Shown: positions 18,226 to 27,656 of the stretch, piece by piece
Numbering within the stretch: the first letter of the stretch is position 1
Layout: the number at the start of each line of letters is the position of its first letter
NCBI RefSeq assembly: GCF_000702945.1
Contig: NZ_JNLE01000003.1
Location: 2,155,501-2,219,500, forward strand
Length of the DNA stretch: 64,000 nucleotides
Source of the DNA: Clostridium sp. KNHs205
Lineage (GTDB): Bacteria; Bacillota; Clostridia; Lachnospirales; Lachnospiraceae
Direction of reading: 5' to 3'
The notes under the pieces: model-generated
Told to the model about the DNA's origin: nothing
Database searches by the model: none
Seen by the model: only the letters and a program-made list of their open reading frames with translations
Made by a program: the position numbers and the translations under genes

Positions 18226-18501
18226 ATGTTATCATTCCAGCCACATTGGGGAACATTATTTGGAGCAATCGTAATAATCGCTGTTGCATATAGCGCATAC
18301 AAGTTTTGGGTAGAGAAATTTAGTGATTTTTTTGAGATTATAATCATTTGTATTGAGTTAATTGTTATATCAATAGTAACGACTAAAAATCAGGTGGAAG
18401 ATTTTGTCTCTATATTTTTATATGTTTTTTTTGCAAAAACAGCAATATTTATGATTAACTACTTGATAAAGTCTTCAGTTGCATCATATTGTAATGAATA
18501 A
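18226..18501 (+). CDS. Small membrane protein, possibly truncated at its start
   Basis: A protein of 91 residues with two or three hydrophobic segments (LFGAIVIIAVAYSAYKFW, FFEIIIICIELIVISIV, SIFLYVFFAKTAIFMI). No family is recognised. There is no good ribosome binding site before the ATG at 18226 and the IS66 fragment ends 4 bases upstream, so the original start may be lost. It is followed by HVET scar B. Confidence 0.4.
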   Translation: MLSFQPHWGTLFGAIVIIAVAYSAYKFWVEKFSDFFEIIIICIELIVISIVTTKNQVEDFVSIFLYVFFAKTAIFMINYLIKSSVASYCNE

Positions 18502-18571
18502 ACAGATGACATTTAAGCGTAGAATTAAAAAAATATCTTCCATCAAGGATTCAGTGGGTCTTCATGACATC

Positions 18572-18631
18572 ATTTTTGTCTATTCAAGGCATGTGGAGAC
18601 TGTAATCCTGTTACAACGCCGTAATATCTGA
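18572..18631 (+). repeat. HVET scar B
   Basis: The frame encodes IFVYSRHVETVILLQRRNI and stops with TGA at 18629-18631. The DNA core TTCAAGGCATGTGGAGAC is shared almost exactly with scars C and E. No methyltransferase body precedes it. Confidence 0.65.
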
Positions 18632-19071
18632 TATATAAGGGTCTAGAATTATAGATAGAAATATGTTTTGACGTGAGAGGATACTTTCACGTCTTTTCTA
18701 TTATCAGAAAATAAATGTACTCCACATTTCAGAAGGGCGGAAAGAGGTAAGGTAGTGTGGAGATGTGTAAGAAGGATTGAAAAAGGAAGACAAGATGGCC
18801 TTAATTTGCCTATTTTGGATGAAGGATGGATGGATTCGGGATATTTTGGTGAAGCTGTTTGCCAGAAAGGGTATATGATTAAAGCTTAGTAGGGGGAAGT
18901 CCATAAAATCCAGGTATTTGATACATTTATTTTGATATAAAAAATAAAGGCTCTCAGGAGAAAAGATCATTTTAGAGTGTCTTGGAAATATATAGAATTT
19001 ATATGAAATTATTTTTTATGGTATATCATTGGGAAGTAATATCTCGGAATAGTTGATGAAGAAAAAGGTTC
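18632..19071. other. Intergenic stretch without a supported gene
   Basis: About 440 bases without a convincing frame on either strand. The part 18740-18890 contains short frames interrupted by stops and looks like decayed coding DNA. Confidence 0.4.
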
Positions 19072-19125
19072 TTGACATAATTGGGAACAAGTGACATAAT
19101 GACATTATGATGACATGTCAGTAAT
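19072..19125 (+). promoter_or_regulatory. Promoter with overlapping palindromic operators
   Basis: TTGACA (19072-19077) and CATAAT (19095-19100) are 17 bases apart. The -10 box is part of the palindrome CATAATGACATTATG (19095-19109), and TGACATGTCA, another palindrome, follows directly. This layout fits autorepression by the HTH protein encoded downstream. Confidence 0.7.
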
Positions 19126-19150
19126 AAACAATACGTAAAGGAGAGGAAAA

Positions 19151-19927
19151 ATGAGTCAGAAATCAGTTAAAGGAAGTTTAGAGCTTGCAAAATCTATAAA
19201 GCTTAGACGGAATGAGCTAAATCTCACAATTGAAGAGGCGGCATCAAAAGCAGGCGTTGGGACAAAAACCTGGAGCCGTTACGAATCTGGAGAGTCTATA
19301 AGAAAGGACAAATGTAGAGGTATCTGCAAAGCACTAAACTGGCATAGTTTGCAGGGGAATGGAGAAGCCGAGACAAGTAACAAATTGAATTTCAACGAAT
19401 ATAGAGATCACGAAGCGTGGTCGTCATATCTCATGGAGAGATTTGGAAATTTTGCTGCTACATCTTTTGTGATTGGCAGTGACATACTTCTTGATAATTT
19501 ACAGGAGGACATGGATGAACTTTCTTCAATGCCAAGAGAGTCACACATTGGACAAATAGGCGCTTCATGGATGGAGTCATTATTACCGGCACAATTTCTT
19601 ATGAGGTATGATTATGACTTCTTGTATATTCTGCGTACCACAGTTACTCAATTTCGATTACAGGCTCCCAAGGGAAGTCCGATAATAGCTCATAGTGTAA
19701 TAGAGGAACTGGCATTATACCTAATTATGGAAGAATCTCGATTTCTAATGGAAAGTATGGAGTTTGATGGGGAACAGGATGATATAGATGACTATGACAG
19801 TTGGGATGAATGGATATTTGACATTTTCGATGACATGGATTTGATTACTTTTTTATATTCAGACATATATTTAACTGATGGACATCCATACCATTTTGAT
19901 TGTTGGTTAGAAAGACAATTCTATTAA
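19151..19927 (+). CDS. HTH protein with unknown C-terminal domain
   Basis: A protein of 258 residues. Residues 10-70 are an XRE-type helix-turn-helix (LRRNELNLTIEEAASKAGVG, then TWSRYESGESIRKDK). The remaining 180 residues are rich in acidic and aromatic residues (DDIDDYDSWDEWIFDIFDD) and belong to no family I recognise. The upstream promoter contains palindromes. It shares the interval between scars B and C with a decayed CPCC gene and a TIR gene, so it may regulate a defence cassette. Confidence 0.75.
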   Translation: MSQKSVKGSLELAKSIKLRRNELNLTIEEAASKAGVGTKTWSRYESGESIRKDKCRGICKALNWHSLQGNGEAETSNKLNFNEYRDHEAWSSYLMERFGNFAATSFVIGSDILLDNLQEDMDELSSMPRESHIGQIGASWMESLLPAQFLMRYDYDFLYILRTTVTQFRLQAPKGSPIIAHSVIEELALYLIMEESRFLMESMEFDGEQDDIDDYDSWDEWIFDIFDDMDLITFLYSDIYLTDGHPYHFDCWLERQFY

Positions 19928-19993
19928 AAAATCTTATTTCTATTGTAAGAACAAATAATGTGTTATCCTTATAAAATTTTGTGAGGTGTTTTA

Positions 19994-20122
19994 ATGAAAT
20001 ATGAATGCCTGTGCTGTGACTAATATACTTTTAATAATAAACCATATAGCAATTATGAAATTTGTGAAGTCTGCTTTTGGAAAGATGACCCAATCAGTTG
20101 GAGAACCCGATCTGCAGGCTGA
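19994..20122 (+). pseudogene. CPCC cysteine-rich protein, broken
   Basis: The frame reads MKYECLCCD, an in-frame TAA, then YTFNNKPYSNYEICEVCFWK and DDP. This matches the small CPCC family (CPCCG, later YEICxVCFWEDD), often found near polymorphic toxins as accessory or immunity genes. The stop at codon 10 and the altered CPCC motif show decay. GTGAGGTG provides a former ribosome binding site. Confidence 0.75.
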
Positions 20123-20193
20123 GCTAAGATGATCAGCTTAATTCAGGGTAAAAATAAAATTATATCATATTTTTGGAGTAATAACATGCTATT

Positions 20194-20572
20194 GCTATAA
20201 GTTATGATGATGCATTTGAAGAATGTATAAAGAAGTTCATTCTAGACAGTGTTGAGACTGCTTATGTATTAAGTTATTTAAATAATATAGGGATAGAAAT
20301 ACCTGATGAAAGCGAGATAGATTTATTCAAGTATTTAGCAATCCATTAATGTTTCACTTGCTTGTATCAAAAAAGGTTTCAATTGATGAGCGTTTACTTT
20401 AAATGCTATTTACCAATTATATGTGGATAATCTTCATAGTAGACTATATCTTGATTTGGGAGTTGAGATAAATTTCTTAAATTTATTCGGCGAGCTTACC
20501 TACTCTATTTTAAATGAAGGTAGAGAATATTTAGGGGAGAAGAGATTAATGAAATACCGTAAGTATCCATAA
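20194..20572 (+). pseudogene. Two decayed coding fragments, immunity-like in size
   Basis: Frame 20194-20349 encodes AISYDDAFEECIKKFILDSV and on to YLAIH before a stop; frame 20399-20572 encodes LNAIYQLYVDNLHSRLYLDL and on to MKYRKYP. Neither has its own start. Composition and size resemble small immunity or toxin-associated proteins, but no family is recognised. The stretch 20573-20751 shows no gene. Confidence 0.4.
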
Positions 20573-20751
20573 TATGATGCTGAAAAATGACCTTATAAAT
20601 AATTGTTTTGGTTTTGATATATTAATCTTTCACTATATAGTATAAAACTTCTTCTATGTCACCACATTGCGAAAACATCTGTGTTTCACAGAAGAAATAA
20701 GGCAGTGACCAACCAAGGTGATATAAATAATATAAAATATTACTACAATGA

Positions 20752-20784
20752 GGAAGAAGAACACTTGTTCTTCTTCCGTTTTTG
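20752..20784 (+). terminator. Rho-independent terminator
   Basis: GGAAGAAGAAC (20752-20762) and GTTCTTCTTCC (20767-20777) form an 11-bp stem with a 4-base loop, followed by GTTTTTG. It ends transcription before the TIR gene. Confidence 0.85.
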
Positions 20785-20944
20785 TGTTATTATGTGGATA
20801 TTAGATATTTTATGATATATTTAGAACAGATTTTATTTTTTCGATGTATGTTATAGCGAATTAAATACCTTTAGGTAAATAACAGTTGCACCAAAAATCA
20901 GATAAGGGAAAAAATTACGATTTGATAAAAAGAAAGGATAAAAC

Positions 20945-21856
20945 ATGTCATCTATTTTTATGAGTCATACAAGCATTGATAAGCCTTTTGTTGAAAAACT
21001 GGCAAAGGATATGGAGAAGTACGGAATACGTATATGGTACGATAAGTATGAAATTAAGGTTGGGGAATCTATTTTTTGGAAGATTGATGAAGGGATTGAT
21101 CAATGTGACTTTTTAGGAATAGTTATTTCTAAAGAAGCATGGGAATCAGAATGGGTTAGAAAAGAAGTTGCATCAGCATGGAATAAACAAATGGTAATGA
21201 AGAAAAATGTAATCTTACCGATCTTTTATAGGGATTGTGATATTCCGTTAATGTTACGGGATATAAAATATGCTGATTTTAGAAAAGACTATTATGTTGG
21301 GTTAAAAGAGTTGTTGAAGGTTTTTGGAATTAAGAATACAGATATTTTAACAGAAGATAATTGGAGAAAATTTATTAGAGAAAATAATGAATGGAAAAGG
21401 TATAGGAATAATGAATTTGAAAAATTTGTAACTAATGTTTACAAAATTGCTAAGAAATTTAAGTGGAGTGTTTGGGTTGGAAGAAGTAAAAACCCTTATT
21501 CAGTATGTCTTAGTATGCATAATAAAGCTAACAAAACAAAATCTTTTTCTGTAAGAATGATGCCGAATAATAATTATAGATATTTAGTTGCAGAAACATC
21601 TGAGATTAATCCTAGTAATATTCAACTAATGGATTATAAAGTTGACATAGGTTATAGAATGAATGAAGTGGAAGAATATATTTGGAATAGAATAGAACAA
21701 ACCGTATTACAATATGGTGAAAGTGAAGAAGAACCAGTATTTTTTACAGAAAAGCATGTAAATATTGATCAGATGACGGATTTAGCAAAAGAAATGTTTC
21801 GAAAAGTTAATTGGAATCAAGAAATTATAGAAGATTTGATCGAATCTCATGCGTAA
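20945..21856 (+). CDS. TIR domain protein
   Basis: A protein of 303 residues. The N-terminal 130 residues form a TIR domain: IFMSHTSIDKPFVEKLA, GIRIWYDKYEIKVGES, CDFLGIVISKEAW and SEWVRKE, where E74 is the likely catalytic glutamate of NAD-cleaving TIR proteins. The C-terminal 170 residues are Lys/Asn-rich and unrecognised; they may sense the trigger. Bacterial TIR proteins commonly act in phage defence by NAD depletion. The gene is very AT-rich and lies in the same interval as the HTH gene at 19151, between HVET scars. Confidence 0.88.
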   Translation: MSSIFMSHTSIDKPFVEKLAKDMEKYGIRIWYDKYEIKVGESIFWKIDEGIDQCDFLGIVISKEAWESEWVRKEVASAWNKQMVMKKNVILPIFYRDCDIPLMLRDIKYADFRKDYYVGLKELLKVFGIKNTDILTEDNWRKFIRENNEWKRYRNNEFEKFVTNVYKIAKKFKWSVWVGRSKNPYSVCLSMHNKANKTKSFSVRMMPNNNYRYLVAETSEINPSNIQLMDYKVDIGYRMNEVEEYIWNRIEQTVLQYGESEEEPVFFTEKHVNIDQMTDLAKEMFRKVNWNQEIIEDLIESHA

Positions 21857-22027
21857 AGTATTTTGGAGATAACAGTTGAGTTTTTACTTTAGGCTCGTTT
21901 CAATGATTTAAGACAATCGTTAGATATAGGAACTTTGGCTATTAAAACAAAATGTTCTAAAATAGATAATTCTGAAATTTAAGGAAATATACCATACCGC
22001 CAAGACTTTACCATGCCAAAGTGGAAT

Positions 22028-22084
22028 CTTTTTATCTCTTCAAGGCATGTGGAAACCGTAGTTCTGCTGGAGCGAAAAGTCTAG
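22028..22084 (+). repeat. HVET scar C
   Basis: The frame encodes LFISSRHVETVVLLERKV and ends with TAG at 22082-22084. It shares the core TTCAAGGCATGTGGA with scars B and E and the segment GGAATCTTTTT upstream with scar A. Confidence 0.65.
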
Positions 22085-22278
22085 TAAATCAAAGAGTTTC
22101 GAGAGTTTGAAGGTGATATGCAGGTGTGTTTTTGTGTTGAGGTGAGGTGCAATATGTTTCTAGTTACCGTGGTAGGGTAAAGGAAATGAACTTTTTGGTA
22201 AAAGGTTTGGATTTTGTCAAATAAGTATTTAGGTTTTGTAACTAGGAAATAAATTGGAAATCAGAAGAGGAACAGAAT

Positions 22279-23112
22279 ATGAGTATTTATGAGTTGATGA
22301 ATGGTGCAATTTATAATAATGATTTGCTAGAGGCGGCAAATAAACTTTTTGATTTTACTGAAAAGGCATTATTAGAAAAGAATAAAGGAACAATTGTGAA
22401 AGTCTTTTATGAAAAGCTGATTCAATATTCTCTAGGTGATTATATATGGGAGCCATCAACAGATAACTATAAAATATATAGTGGTAAAAGTGCCATTTCC
22501 AAGTTCATGTACTTATCTATGCCGAGAAAAGAAACGCCTGTAAAAACATTGAAAAAAATTAGGGAACTATCACTTCAAATACAAAACGATTTTTATTCAC
22601 CTATTGGAGAAGCTATAAGTAAGAACAAGGTTCAAAAAATTATGTCCTATTTAATTGCAAAGTACAATTTTGCCGATAAAGTGTTTGTCGATAAACCAGC
22701 AATAATCTGTCTTCTAGAATACAGCAATAAAAATTATAACAGCGAATGTTTGGTTTTAAAAACGGACTCATCTTTAAGCCAGCATTTCTTTTTATACCAT
22801 TTGAATCATAATTGCAATGTTAATCCCATAGCAGTTTTTTTTCATGAACTTGGTCACGCACTTCATGCTAGATATTCCGGCAGTTTGGATGTGATTCCTT
22901 CTAATATTATATTATTATTAAAGAGGACTTGTATGCCTAAAATTGAAGAATTGCCAGATTATCAAAAAGCAGAAATCTTAGCAGATGTATTTAGTATGGG
23001 ACTAATGTTTGAAAGCGCCTATGAAAAATATGATTGTTTTACAACAATTCATGCAGATGACAAAAAAGTATTTAAACTAATGGTTGAAAAAATACTAAAT
23101 ACCATGAATTGA
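22279..23112 (+). CDS. HExxH zinc metallopeptidase-like protein
   Basis: A protein of 277 residues. FFHELGHALH at 187-196 is a zinc-protease HExxH site, and AEILADVFSMG downstream may give the third ligand. No signal peptide is seen, so it acts in the cytoplasm. Such proteins in mobile DNA often cleave repressors (ImmA/IrrE type), but the sequence around the motif is not clearly ImmA. The IS1380 element is inserted 8 bases after its stop codon. It is the only complete cargo gene between scars C and D. Confidence 0.7.
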   Translation: MSIYELMNGAIYNNDLLEAANKLFDFTEKALLEKNKGTIVKVFYEKLIQYSLGDYIWEPSTDNYKIYSGKSAISKFMYLSMPRKETPVKTLKKIRELSLQIQNDFYSPIGEAISKNKVQKIMSYLIAKYNFADKVFVDKPAIICLLEYSNKNYNSECLVLKTDSSLSQHFFLYHLNHNCNVNPIAVFFHELGHALHARYSGSLDVIPSNIILLLKRTCMPKIEELPDYQKAEILADVFSMGLMFESAYEKYDCFTTIHADDKKVFKLMVEKILNTMN

Positions 23113-23120
23113 ACTTTTAA

Positions 23121-24784
23121 CCTGAATTATTCATGATAACTCATCTAACGGTGCGTCGCACCGCATAGTTACTGTATTTTCATCTATTTATTGCTTTCAC
23201 CTAAAAAGTGAAGTCAAAACAATAGAAAAAGAGTTTCAACTTTGTTAAAATGTAGTCACCACAACAAACATCAACACAAAGGAGAAACCCTTATGTCTAG
23301 TTTAATGGCACTTCGTTCCGAAAGCAATAGTAAGATTAAAATAAATTTTGATGGAGGCGATTTATCCTCCGATGCAGGGATGCTCTTACTCAAAGAGTTT
23401 ATCTGCAAAATCGGTCTCGACAAGCTGATTGAACAGCATTTTCAGACCAATGATAAGACTCTTCGTATCCACAAGGATGGCGAAAACCTGCTACAGAAAA
23501 TGTATCAGCAGTTAGCAGGCTACTTTACTGATGATGATTCGGATGAGCTGACCACAGACCCTATTTTTACAACTTTGCTCGATAAGGATTCTTTGGCTTC
23601 ACAACCCACAATGTCACGCTTTTTCAACCGAATGGATGACATTACGCTGATGCAAATGGACTGGATTTTATATCTTATTCGTAAGAAAATATATTCCATC
23701 CGTAAGCCGGATATGGTGCTATTTGATATTGATTCCACCCTGTTTGATACCTTTGGAAATCAGGAGGGTGAAGGCTTCAACTACCATTACTCGAATCATG
23801 GATATCATCCTCTCCTCTGCTATGATGGTTTGACTGGTGACTTGTTAAAGGCTATGCTCAGGCCTGGCGCAGTTTATACCTCCACTGATTGCTGTCAGTT
23901 TTTGAAGCCTCTGTTGATGGAGTACCTAGAGGATTATCCTGAGGTAGCTCTTTATCTTCGTGGAGACAGTGGCTTTGCGTGTCCAGAGTTATTTGAGTTG
24001 TTAGAGACCAATGGTACTTCCTATGCCATCCGCCTCAAAGTAAATGAAACGCTAAAAAATCTGACAGAACCTCTTGAGAAAGAATTAGATGAGATTACTG
24101 CGGATAATAAGGGGGATTATGCAGTAGTATATGGTGAATTCCGTTATGCAGCTGCAAGCTGGGGGCAAACTAGACGTGTTATCGTAAAGATTGAAAAACC
24201 AGCAAATCAGCTTGTGTATATGCACACATTCATCGTAACAAACATGGATTTAAAACCAACAGAAATCATACGATTCTATTGTAACCGTGGCAAAATGGAG
24301 AACTTTATCAAGGAATCCAAAAGTGGTTTTGACATGGATACCATGTCTAGCCGCAGCATGCTTATAAACTCCAATAGAATGCAGATTTCGGTACTGGTCT
24401 ATAACATTTTCAACTGGTTTCGTCGTCTCGTACTTCCACCGTCTATGAGGAAATTTCAAATAGATACGGTTCGGCTGAAGTTGTTGAAAATCGCAGCTAA
24501 GATGGTGCACTCAGCAAGATATATTACATTCAAACTTTGTAGTAGTTGCCCTTATAAGGAAGCATTTATCGAAACATTGAATAATATCAGACTACTTCCA
24601 AAGTTGGAATAACCTAATGATGAACCTTGACAGCTCAAAATGATAATTGTGGATACTACAGGGATTTTCTACCCTTTTTTAATGGTGAATTCATTAATTT
24701 ATCAACAAAAATGAGCTACAATGGTAAATCGGTGGGTAGATTATTTTTTTCTACATCACCATGAATAATTCAGGTTTAATTGTA
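23121..24784 (+). mobile_element. IS1380 family insertion sequence
   Basis: The ends CCTGAATTATTCATG (23121-23135) and the inverted copy ending at 24784 are perfect over 15 bases. TTTAA occurs directly outside each end (23116-23120 and 24785-24789) and is the target duplication. The element carries one transposase gene and seems complete and recent. Confidence 0.9.
23293..24612 (+). CDS. IS1380 family transposase
   Basis: A DDE transposase of 439 residues. Key segments are FDIDSTLFDTFG, YLRGDSGFACPELFE and YCNRGKMENFIKESKSGF, which give the acidic triad of this family. ATG at 23293 follows AAAGGAG; the longer frame upstream from 23242 lacks a site. The gene is intact and fills its element. 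Confidence 0.93.
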   Translation: MSSLMALRSESNSKIKINFDGGDLSSDAGMLLLKEFICKIGLDKLIEQHFQTNDKTLRIHKDGENLLQKMYQQLAGYFTDDDSDELTTDPIFTTLLDKDSLASQPTMSRFFNRMDDITLMQMDWILYLIRKKIYSIRKPDMVLFDIDSTLFDTFGNQEGEGFNYHYSNHGYHPLLCYDGLTGDLLKAMLRPGAVYTSTDCCQFLKPLLMEYLEDYPEVALYLRGDSGFACPELFELLETNGTSYAIRLKVNETLKNLTEPLEKELDEITADNKGDYAVVYGEFRYAAASWGQTRRVIVKIEKPANQLVYMHTFIVTNMDLKPTEIIRFYCNRGKMENFIKESKSGFDMDTMSSRSMLINSNRMQISVLVYNIFNWFRRLVLPPSMRKFQIDTVRLKLLKIAAKMVHSARYITFKLCSSCPYKEAFIETLNNIRLLPKLE

Positions 24785-24866
24785 TTTCAATATAGAATTT
24801 TTTATAAAGTAGATAGATGTTTTAAGGGCTTATCCAACGCCAAGGGTATTGGGTCCAATGGTCATC

Positions 24867-24935
24867 ATTTTTATCTCCTCAAGGCACGTTGAAACGATAA
24901 TAATGATGACGAATAGTGGAACGAATGGAAAATAA
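24867..24935 (+). repeat. HVET scar D
   Basis: The frame encodes IFISSRHVETIIMMTNSGTN and ends with TAA at 24933-24935. It is the most diverged of the five at the DNA level (TCAAGGCACGTTGAAAC). Confidence 0.6.
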
Positions 24936-24972
24936 GACGGTTTGACCACTATATGTAGTGGTTTTGGAGCGG

Positions 24973-25018
24973 AAAACGGGCAAAAATTGAAACAAAAAAG
25001 TGTTTAGCCCGTTTTTTT
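24973..25018 (+). terminator. Terminator-like hairpin
   Basis: AAAACGGGC (24973-24981) and GCCCGTTTT (25007-25015) form a 9-bp stem followed by TTTT. The 25-base loop is long. Bases 25019-25218 show no gene. Confidence 0.55.
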
Positions 25019-25218
25019 GGCCGTTTTCATAGATGACAAAGGGTCGCTAAAGGGATATGATCTCTAAAATAGGAATTTCATACAAAAAATTCAAAAGTAT
25101 CAGGATAGCAAATCTTGATGCTTTTGTTTTTAAATATAGATTAATAATCAAGTGTCTTTTAGGCACCGGATAAAAATATATGTGCTATTTTTATGATAAT
25201 GAGAAGAATAGCCCTTAT

Positions 25219-25594
25219 TTAATCCTCAACATTAATTAGGTTGATATTATACTTAACTTTTCCTTTAAGTATAATATCATAGAAGTGTTGTTTATTATCA
25301 ATGAAATCAACACATTCCTTTAATTCTGCTTTCTGCTTATCTAACATAATTTTGCGTTCAGGAATGGTTATTTTTCCCTTTAGACAAAGGCTAAGATAGC
25401 TTTTCAAATCTTGAATACTCACCGCACCTTTTAAGACAGGATAAGCTGTTCAGTCAATTAATATCGCTATCATCAAAAATTCTATAGTTATTTTTACCTC
25501 TTTTCACATTTGGGACTAAGCCCTCATTACAATAAAATTTCAGCGTTTCATATGTCATGCCTACTTTTTGGCATACCTCTTTCATGGAATACAT
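25219..25594 (-). pseudogene. MerR family regulator, broken
   Basis: The minus-strand frame starts MYSMKEVCQKVGMTYETLKF and continues to NNYRIFDDSDIN, where TGA replaces an expected Trp codon. One base-shift later the frame resumes as SIQDLKSYLSLCLKGKITIP and DKQKAELKECVDFID, the normal MerR dimerisation helix. Stop plus frameshift mean no functional protein. The overlapping plus-strand frame at 25557 is not supported. Confidence 0.75.
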
Positions 25595-25904
25595 AAAAGT
25601 AAGTCATTTAATTTTTGTCGGGACGCTACTGTTATTTGTAGGTTGTGAGTGGTTTGACCAGATGAACTATTCGAGTGGTGGCTTGGCAGTTTACACAATT
25701 AAGATGGCAGTTACAAAATGTACAATGCCTTTTGGGAATATGATGGTGATGGGAGTTTCTGTAATATTTTACTCCTCAAAAGCGGTAAGTTAAAGGGCTG
25801 TACAAAACTACGTGTCAATACTGATTTGAAATTGCAGATTTAGGGGTGCTGACATTGAAATTAGCAAGGGAAGAAGTCTTCCTCATCATAGTTAGATTTA
25901 TTAC

Positions 25905-25953
25905 TTGACTTTTATTGTATAGTGCTATACTATATTGTATAGCACTATACAAT
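25905..25953 (+). promoter_or_regulatory. Promoter with a perfect 17-base inverted-repeat operator
   Basis: TTGACT (25905-25910) and TACTAT (25928-25933) are 17 bases apart. ATTGTATAGTGCTATAC (25914-25930) and its exact complement (25937-25953) cover the -10 region. Each half is itself nearly palindromic (TATAGxxCTATA), so two MarR dimers could bind side by side. The MarR gene at 27068 is the probable regulator. Confidence 0.8.
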
Positions 25954-26004
25954 ATTTATGAACTATGCGAAATCGAATAAATTTATTATTATGGAGGTAG
26001 TATT

Positions 26005-26970
26005 GTGGTTAAGAAACTTAAAAATAGCAAAGCTGCAAAAGTAATACTGGGAATTCTTCTTGGAATTACTTTAATTGTTGTTGGTGTATATGTGTACTAT
26101 TTTGCCGGTCCCTACAGTGGTGCTGATGAGGTCAATGCTCAAATTGAAAAAATGAATATTGATAAAGAAGAAATTCAAGATCTCGTCACTCAAGATGAGG
26201 AACAGATTGATGCGTTGAATTATAAGTTCGTCATCGATGACCAAATATACAGCAAACAAGATTTACGTGATTGGCAAAAAAATGAATTCATCAAAACAAA
26301 TAAATTGTTGAATCGCAGATTTAAGCAAAATGTTAAAATCGACCCAGATATGTCTTTTGAAACAATTAAAGGACTTGTAGTGGCTCAAAAGGTTGCAATT
26401 GGACAAGACAATTTGAAAAAGGGACTTGAACGCCAAAGTAAATTCGGTGATATTATATCGAAGGTTGCGAGTGCCACTTCATTCGGAAAGCGTAAAGTAA
26501 GTGTTGCAGATATTTATCTCGAAGGCAGCAAATACGATGCGAAAGAAGTGATGCGTCAGCTTGAAGAAATGATGACTGTAAACAATTCTGAGAACCAATT
26601 AATGAATTTCAAGGCAAATCCGAATCATTTTTATTCACATGGCAGCGAGACAACTCAAGAAGTTGTAGAAATGACTGGAGGTACAAGGGTTGCAAATAGA
26701 TTTTTCCTAAGATATGGTGATGATAGTGGGTTGGAAACTAAGAAAGATCCAGAGTTTGTTGTTGAAACAGCTGGGACTGGTTATTTGGAAGATGGTACAG
26801 TTATAGGTGGTGTGCGTCACGAAATGACCGATGAGGGGGATACACTTCATGTTCGGTTGCAAGTGGAATTTCCGGGATCTATGCCAAGTTATATGATTCA
26901 TCAACATTCGATTCACTTATTAGTAGAGTTTAGTAATTGGTTGTCAGATATTGAAAATGGAAATCAATAA
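26005..26970 (+). CDS. Membrane-anchored protein in a MarR operon
   Basis: A protein of 321 residues. Residues 11-33 form one membrane helix (AAKVILGILLGITLIVVGVY) and the rest is probably extracellular or periplasm-like. No family is recognised. The GTG start at 26005 has GGAGGT upstream. It follows a strong promoter with a palindromic operator and is separated by 97 bases from the MarR gene, so both are probably co-regulated. Confidence 0.7.
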   Translation: MVKKLKNSKAAKVILGILLGITLIVVGVYVYYFAGPYSGADEVNAQIEKMNIDKEEIQDLVTQDEEQIDALNYKFVIDDQIYSKQDLRDWQKNEFIKTNKLLNRRFKQNVKIDPDMSFETIKGLVVAQKVAIGQDNLKKGLERQSKFGDIISKVASATSFGKRKVSVADIYLEGSKYDAKEVMRQLEEMMTVNNSENQLMNFKANPNHFYSHGSETTQEVVEMTGGTRVANRFFLRYGDDSGLETKKDPEFVVETAGTGYLEDGTVIGGVRHEMTDEGDTLHVRLQVEFPGSMPSYMIHQHSIHLLVEFSNWLSDIENGNQ

Positions 26971-27067
26971 GTTAAGATTGTGTATGAACTGATAATTTTA
27001 CTTTGCGACTTGTGTAATTTATAAATTGTAAACCCTAAAGAGGAATTACAATACGATAGGAGCTAAA

Positions 27068-27529
27068 ATGGATAATGATCTTATTAGTGTAATGGAAGCC
27101 TTTATGGCTGTTAATAACAAAATTTATCAAATCAAAGATGAGTCCATTACTTTCTCAAACGGTATAAAACTGAAGACAGGTGCAATTCACTTAGTTGAAG
27201 CAATTGGGAACCATCCTTTGTCAAACGTCACGACACTTGCTACTAAGCTTGGCGTGACGAAAGGGGCTGTATCACAGCAAATTTCTAAATTAATGAAAAA
27301 GGGTCTGGTATCTGCAACACGCAGGCCTGAGAATCAAAAAGATATTGTTCTACAGCTATTACCGGCAGGCAATGTAATTTTTCACGAACATGCCCAAGCT
27401 CATGAAGAATTATATCGTGTGTTATCGGAAAAAGTTCTGAACTTTTCAGTTGACGACCGGGAGAAAATGATTGAACTGTTTGAATTAGTTGGTCAATATG
27501 TTGATGAGTATCGGCAAGGATTTATTTAA
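27068..27529 (+). CDS. MarR family transcriptional regulator
   Basis: A protein of 153 residues. The winged helix spans about 45-100: HPLSNVTTLATKLGVTKGAV, SQQISKLMKKGLV and the wing RRPENQKDIVLQL. Flanking helices form the dimer interface. A good site (GATAGGAG) precedes the ATG. It probably represses the upstream promoter through the 17-base inverted repeat at 25914-25953, and so its own operon. Confidence 0.88.
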   Translation: MDNDLISVMEAFMAVNNKIYQIKDESITFSNGIKLKTGAIHLVEAIGNHPLSNVTTLATKLGVTKGAVSQQISKLMKKGLVSATRRPENQKDIVLQLLPAGNVIFHEHAQAHEELYRVLSEKVLNFSVDDREKMIELFELVGQYVDEYRQGFI

Positions 27530-27656
27530 TCAAAAGTTATAAATGGACTCATTTTATTGCTGAATAGCAAGTTGTGACACCTCCATAATACTTCACTGAA
27601 AAAGAATGGAGTGAAATAGTAATGTCAGTTTTTCAGGACTGTTCCTGATTTTGTGT

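Noticed and set aside
18704-18970. 88-residue minus-strand frame in the gap before the HTH gene
   Set aside because: It is rich in Phe, Ser and Ile with no domain or ribosome binding site and reads as chance in AT-rich DNA.
25557-25793. 78-residue plus-strand frame with a transporter-like look
   Set aside because: It starts inside the broken MerR gene on the other strand, has no start signal and no clear family; at most a tiny transporter remnant.
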